Both the position numbers and the translations under genes were made by a program. Positions 6,092 to 6,620 of a stretch of 6,620 nt of DNA are shown here, in pieces. Positions within the stretch are counted from its first letter, which is position 1. Every line of letters starts with the position of its first letter. The notes below the pieces were generated by a model. That model made no database searches and had not been told where the DNA came from. It saw nothing but the letters and a program-made list of their open reading frames with translations. The DNA comes from Methylophilaceae bacterium UBA6140 (GTDB taxonomy: Bacteria > Pseudomonadota > Gammaproteobacteria > Burkholderiales > Methylophilaceae): assembly GCA_002423265.1 (NCBI GenBank), contig DIVE01000025.1:1579-8198 (forward strand), given 5' to 3'.

Positions 6092-6620
6092 CCTTGCCTG
6101 AAATTTCCATCAAGCGCCATGTGCTGGCATGGATGCTGTCCGGCCTGCTGGTACTGCTGGGCCTGATCAGCTATCAGCGTATCGGGGTCGACCGCTTCCC
6201 TTTCATCGAGTTTCCAGTGTTGTCGATCACCACCAATCTGGTCGGTGCCAATCCGGACATCATCGACGCCAGCGTCACCAGCGTGATCGAAACCGCCGTC
6301 AACACCACACCCGGCATCGAACATATCCAGTCTTCCTCTTCGCCCGGAGTGTCAGTTGTTACCATCACCTTCGCGCTCGACAAGGATATCGATGTCGCCT
6401 ACAGCGAAGTGCAATCCAAGGTCAGCCAGATTCTGCGGCGCCTGCCGGACGATGTGGAACCGCCCATCCTGCGCAAGGTCGAGACCAACGCCTCGCCCAT
6501 CATGTGGCTGGGCTTGCGTGGCGACCGCACTCAGCAACAGCTCAACCTCTACGGCCTCAACATCATCAAGAAGAAACTGGAAACCATCGAGGGCGTAGGC
6601 GAAGTCCGGCTCGGCGGCCG
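6088..6620 (+). CDS. RND efflux pump inner-membrane permease, N-terminal part (truncated by window)
   Basis: An open frame from the ATG at 6088 to the window end with no stop, giving 177 complete codons of a protein that in this family is normally about 1,000-1,050 aa. Residues 1-10 (MTLPEISIKR) form the usual short amphipathic start. The first TM helix spans about 12-29 (VLAWMLSGLLVLLGLISY). The periplasmic porter domain then begins with VDRFPFIEFPVLSITTN, and includes the family-typical GANPDIIDASVTSVIETAV, GIEHIQSSSSPGVSVVTITF, a DVAYSEVQSKV segment, LPDDVEPPILRKV and LETIEGVGEVRLGG. This reads as the hydrophobe/amphiphile (HAE1-like) type; the diagnostic transmembrane proton-relay residues lie beyond the window, so a heavy-metal type is not strictly excluded. 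It overlaps the adaptor gene by 4 bp (ATGA) and would form a proton-driven export complex with it. Confidence 0.92.
   Translation, partial: MTLPEISIKRHVLAWMLSGLLVLLGLISYQRIGVDRFPFIEFPVLSITTNLVGANPDIIDASVTSVIETAVNTTPGIEHIQSSSSPGVSVVTITFALDKDIDVAYSEVQSKVSQILRRLPDDVEPPILRKVETNASPIMWLGLRGDRTQQQLNLYGLNIIKKKLETIEGVGEVRLGG

Overview
This 6.6 kb window is a dense, ordinary-looking stretch of a betaproteobacterial chromosome (moderately high GC, almost no intergenic space). The betaproteobacterial assignment rests on gene content: an ECF-type sigma factor followed by a DUF3619 protein on one strand, and a PP0621-family protein, PilS, PilR and AmpD in that order on the other. Nothing in the sequence narrows it to a genus. 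There are no mobile elements, RNA genes, CRISPR arrays or obviously foreign segments.

Left part (about 1-1042, minus strand): a 191-aa ECF-like RNA polymerase sigma factor, then a 130-aa single-pass membrane protein of the DUF3619 family. They probably form one transcription unit that continues leftwards out of the window. A 168-bp divergent intergenic region (1043-1210) separates them from the rightward genes and contains one good sigma-70-type promoter for the plus strand.

Central part (1211-4928, plus strand): four tightly overlapping genes. They encode a small membrane-anchored Cys-rich PP0621-family protein, a six-TM PAS-containing histidine kinase (PilS type), a sigma-54-dependent response regulator (PilR type) and a cytoplasmic 1,6-anhydro-N-acetylmuramyl-L-alanine amidase (AmpD). 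The overlaps are 17, 4 and 11 bp, which points to one mRNA with translational coupling. PilS/PilR normally control sigma-54-dependent transcription of the type IV pilin gene; no pilin gene is present here, so the target lies elsewhere. AmpD belongs to peptidoglycan recycling and appears to be carried along on the same transcript.

Right part (4976-6620, plus strand): a tripartite RND efflux operon begins 47 bp after ampD. It encodes a lipoprotein periplasmic adaptor (MFP) and, overlapping it by 4 bp, the N-terminal third or less of an inner-membrane RND permease that runs off the window edge.

I did not find evidence of a previously undescribed system. The observations most worth a second look are the sigma factor/DUF3619 pair as a possible sigma/regulator module, and the small PP0621-family zinc-ribbon-like protein translationally coupled to PilS.
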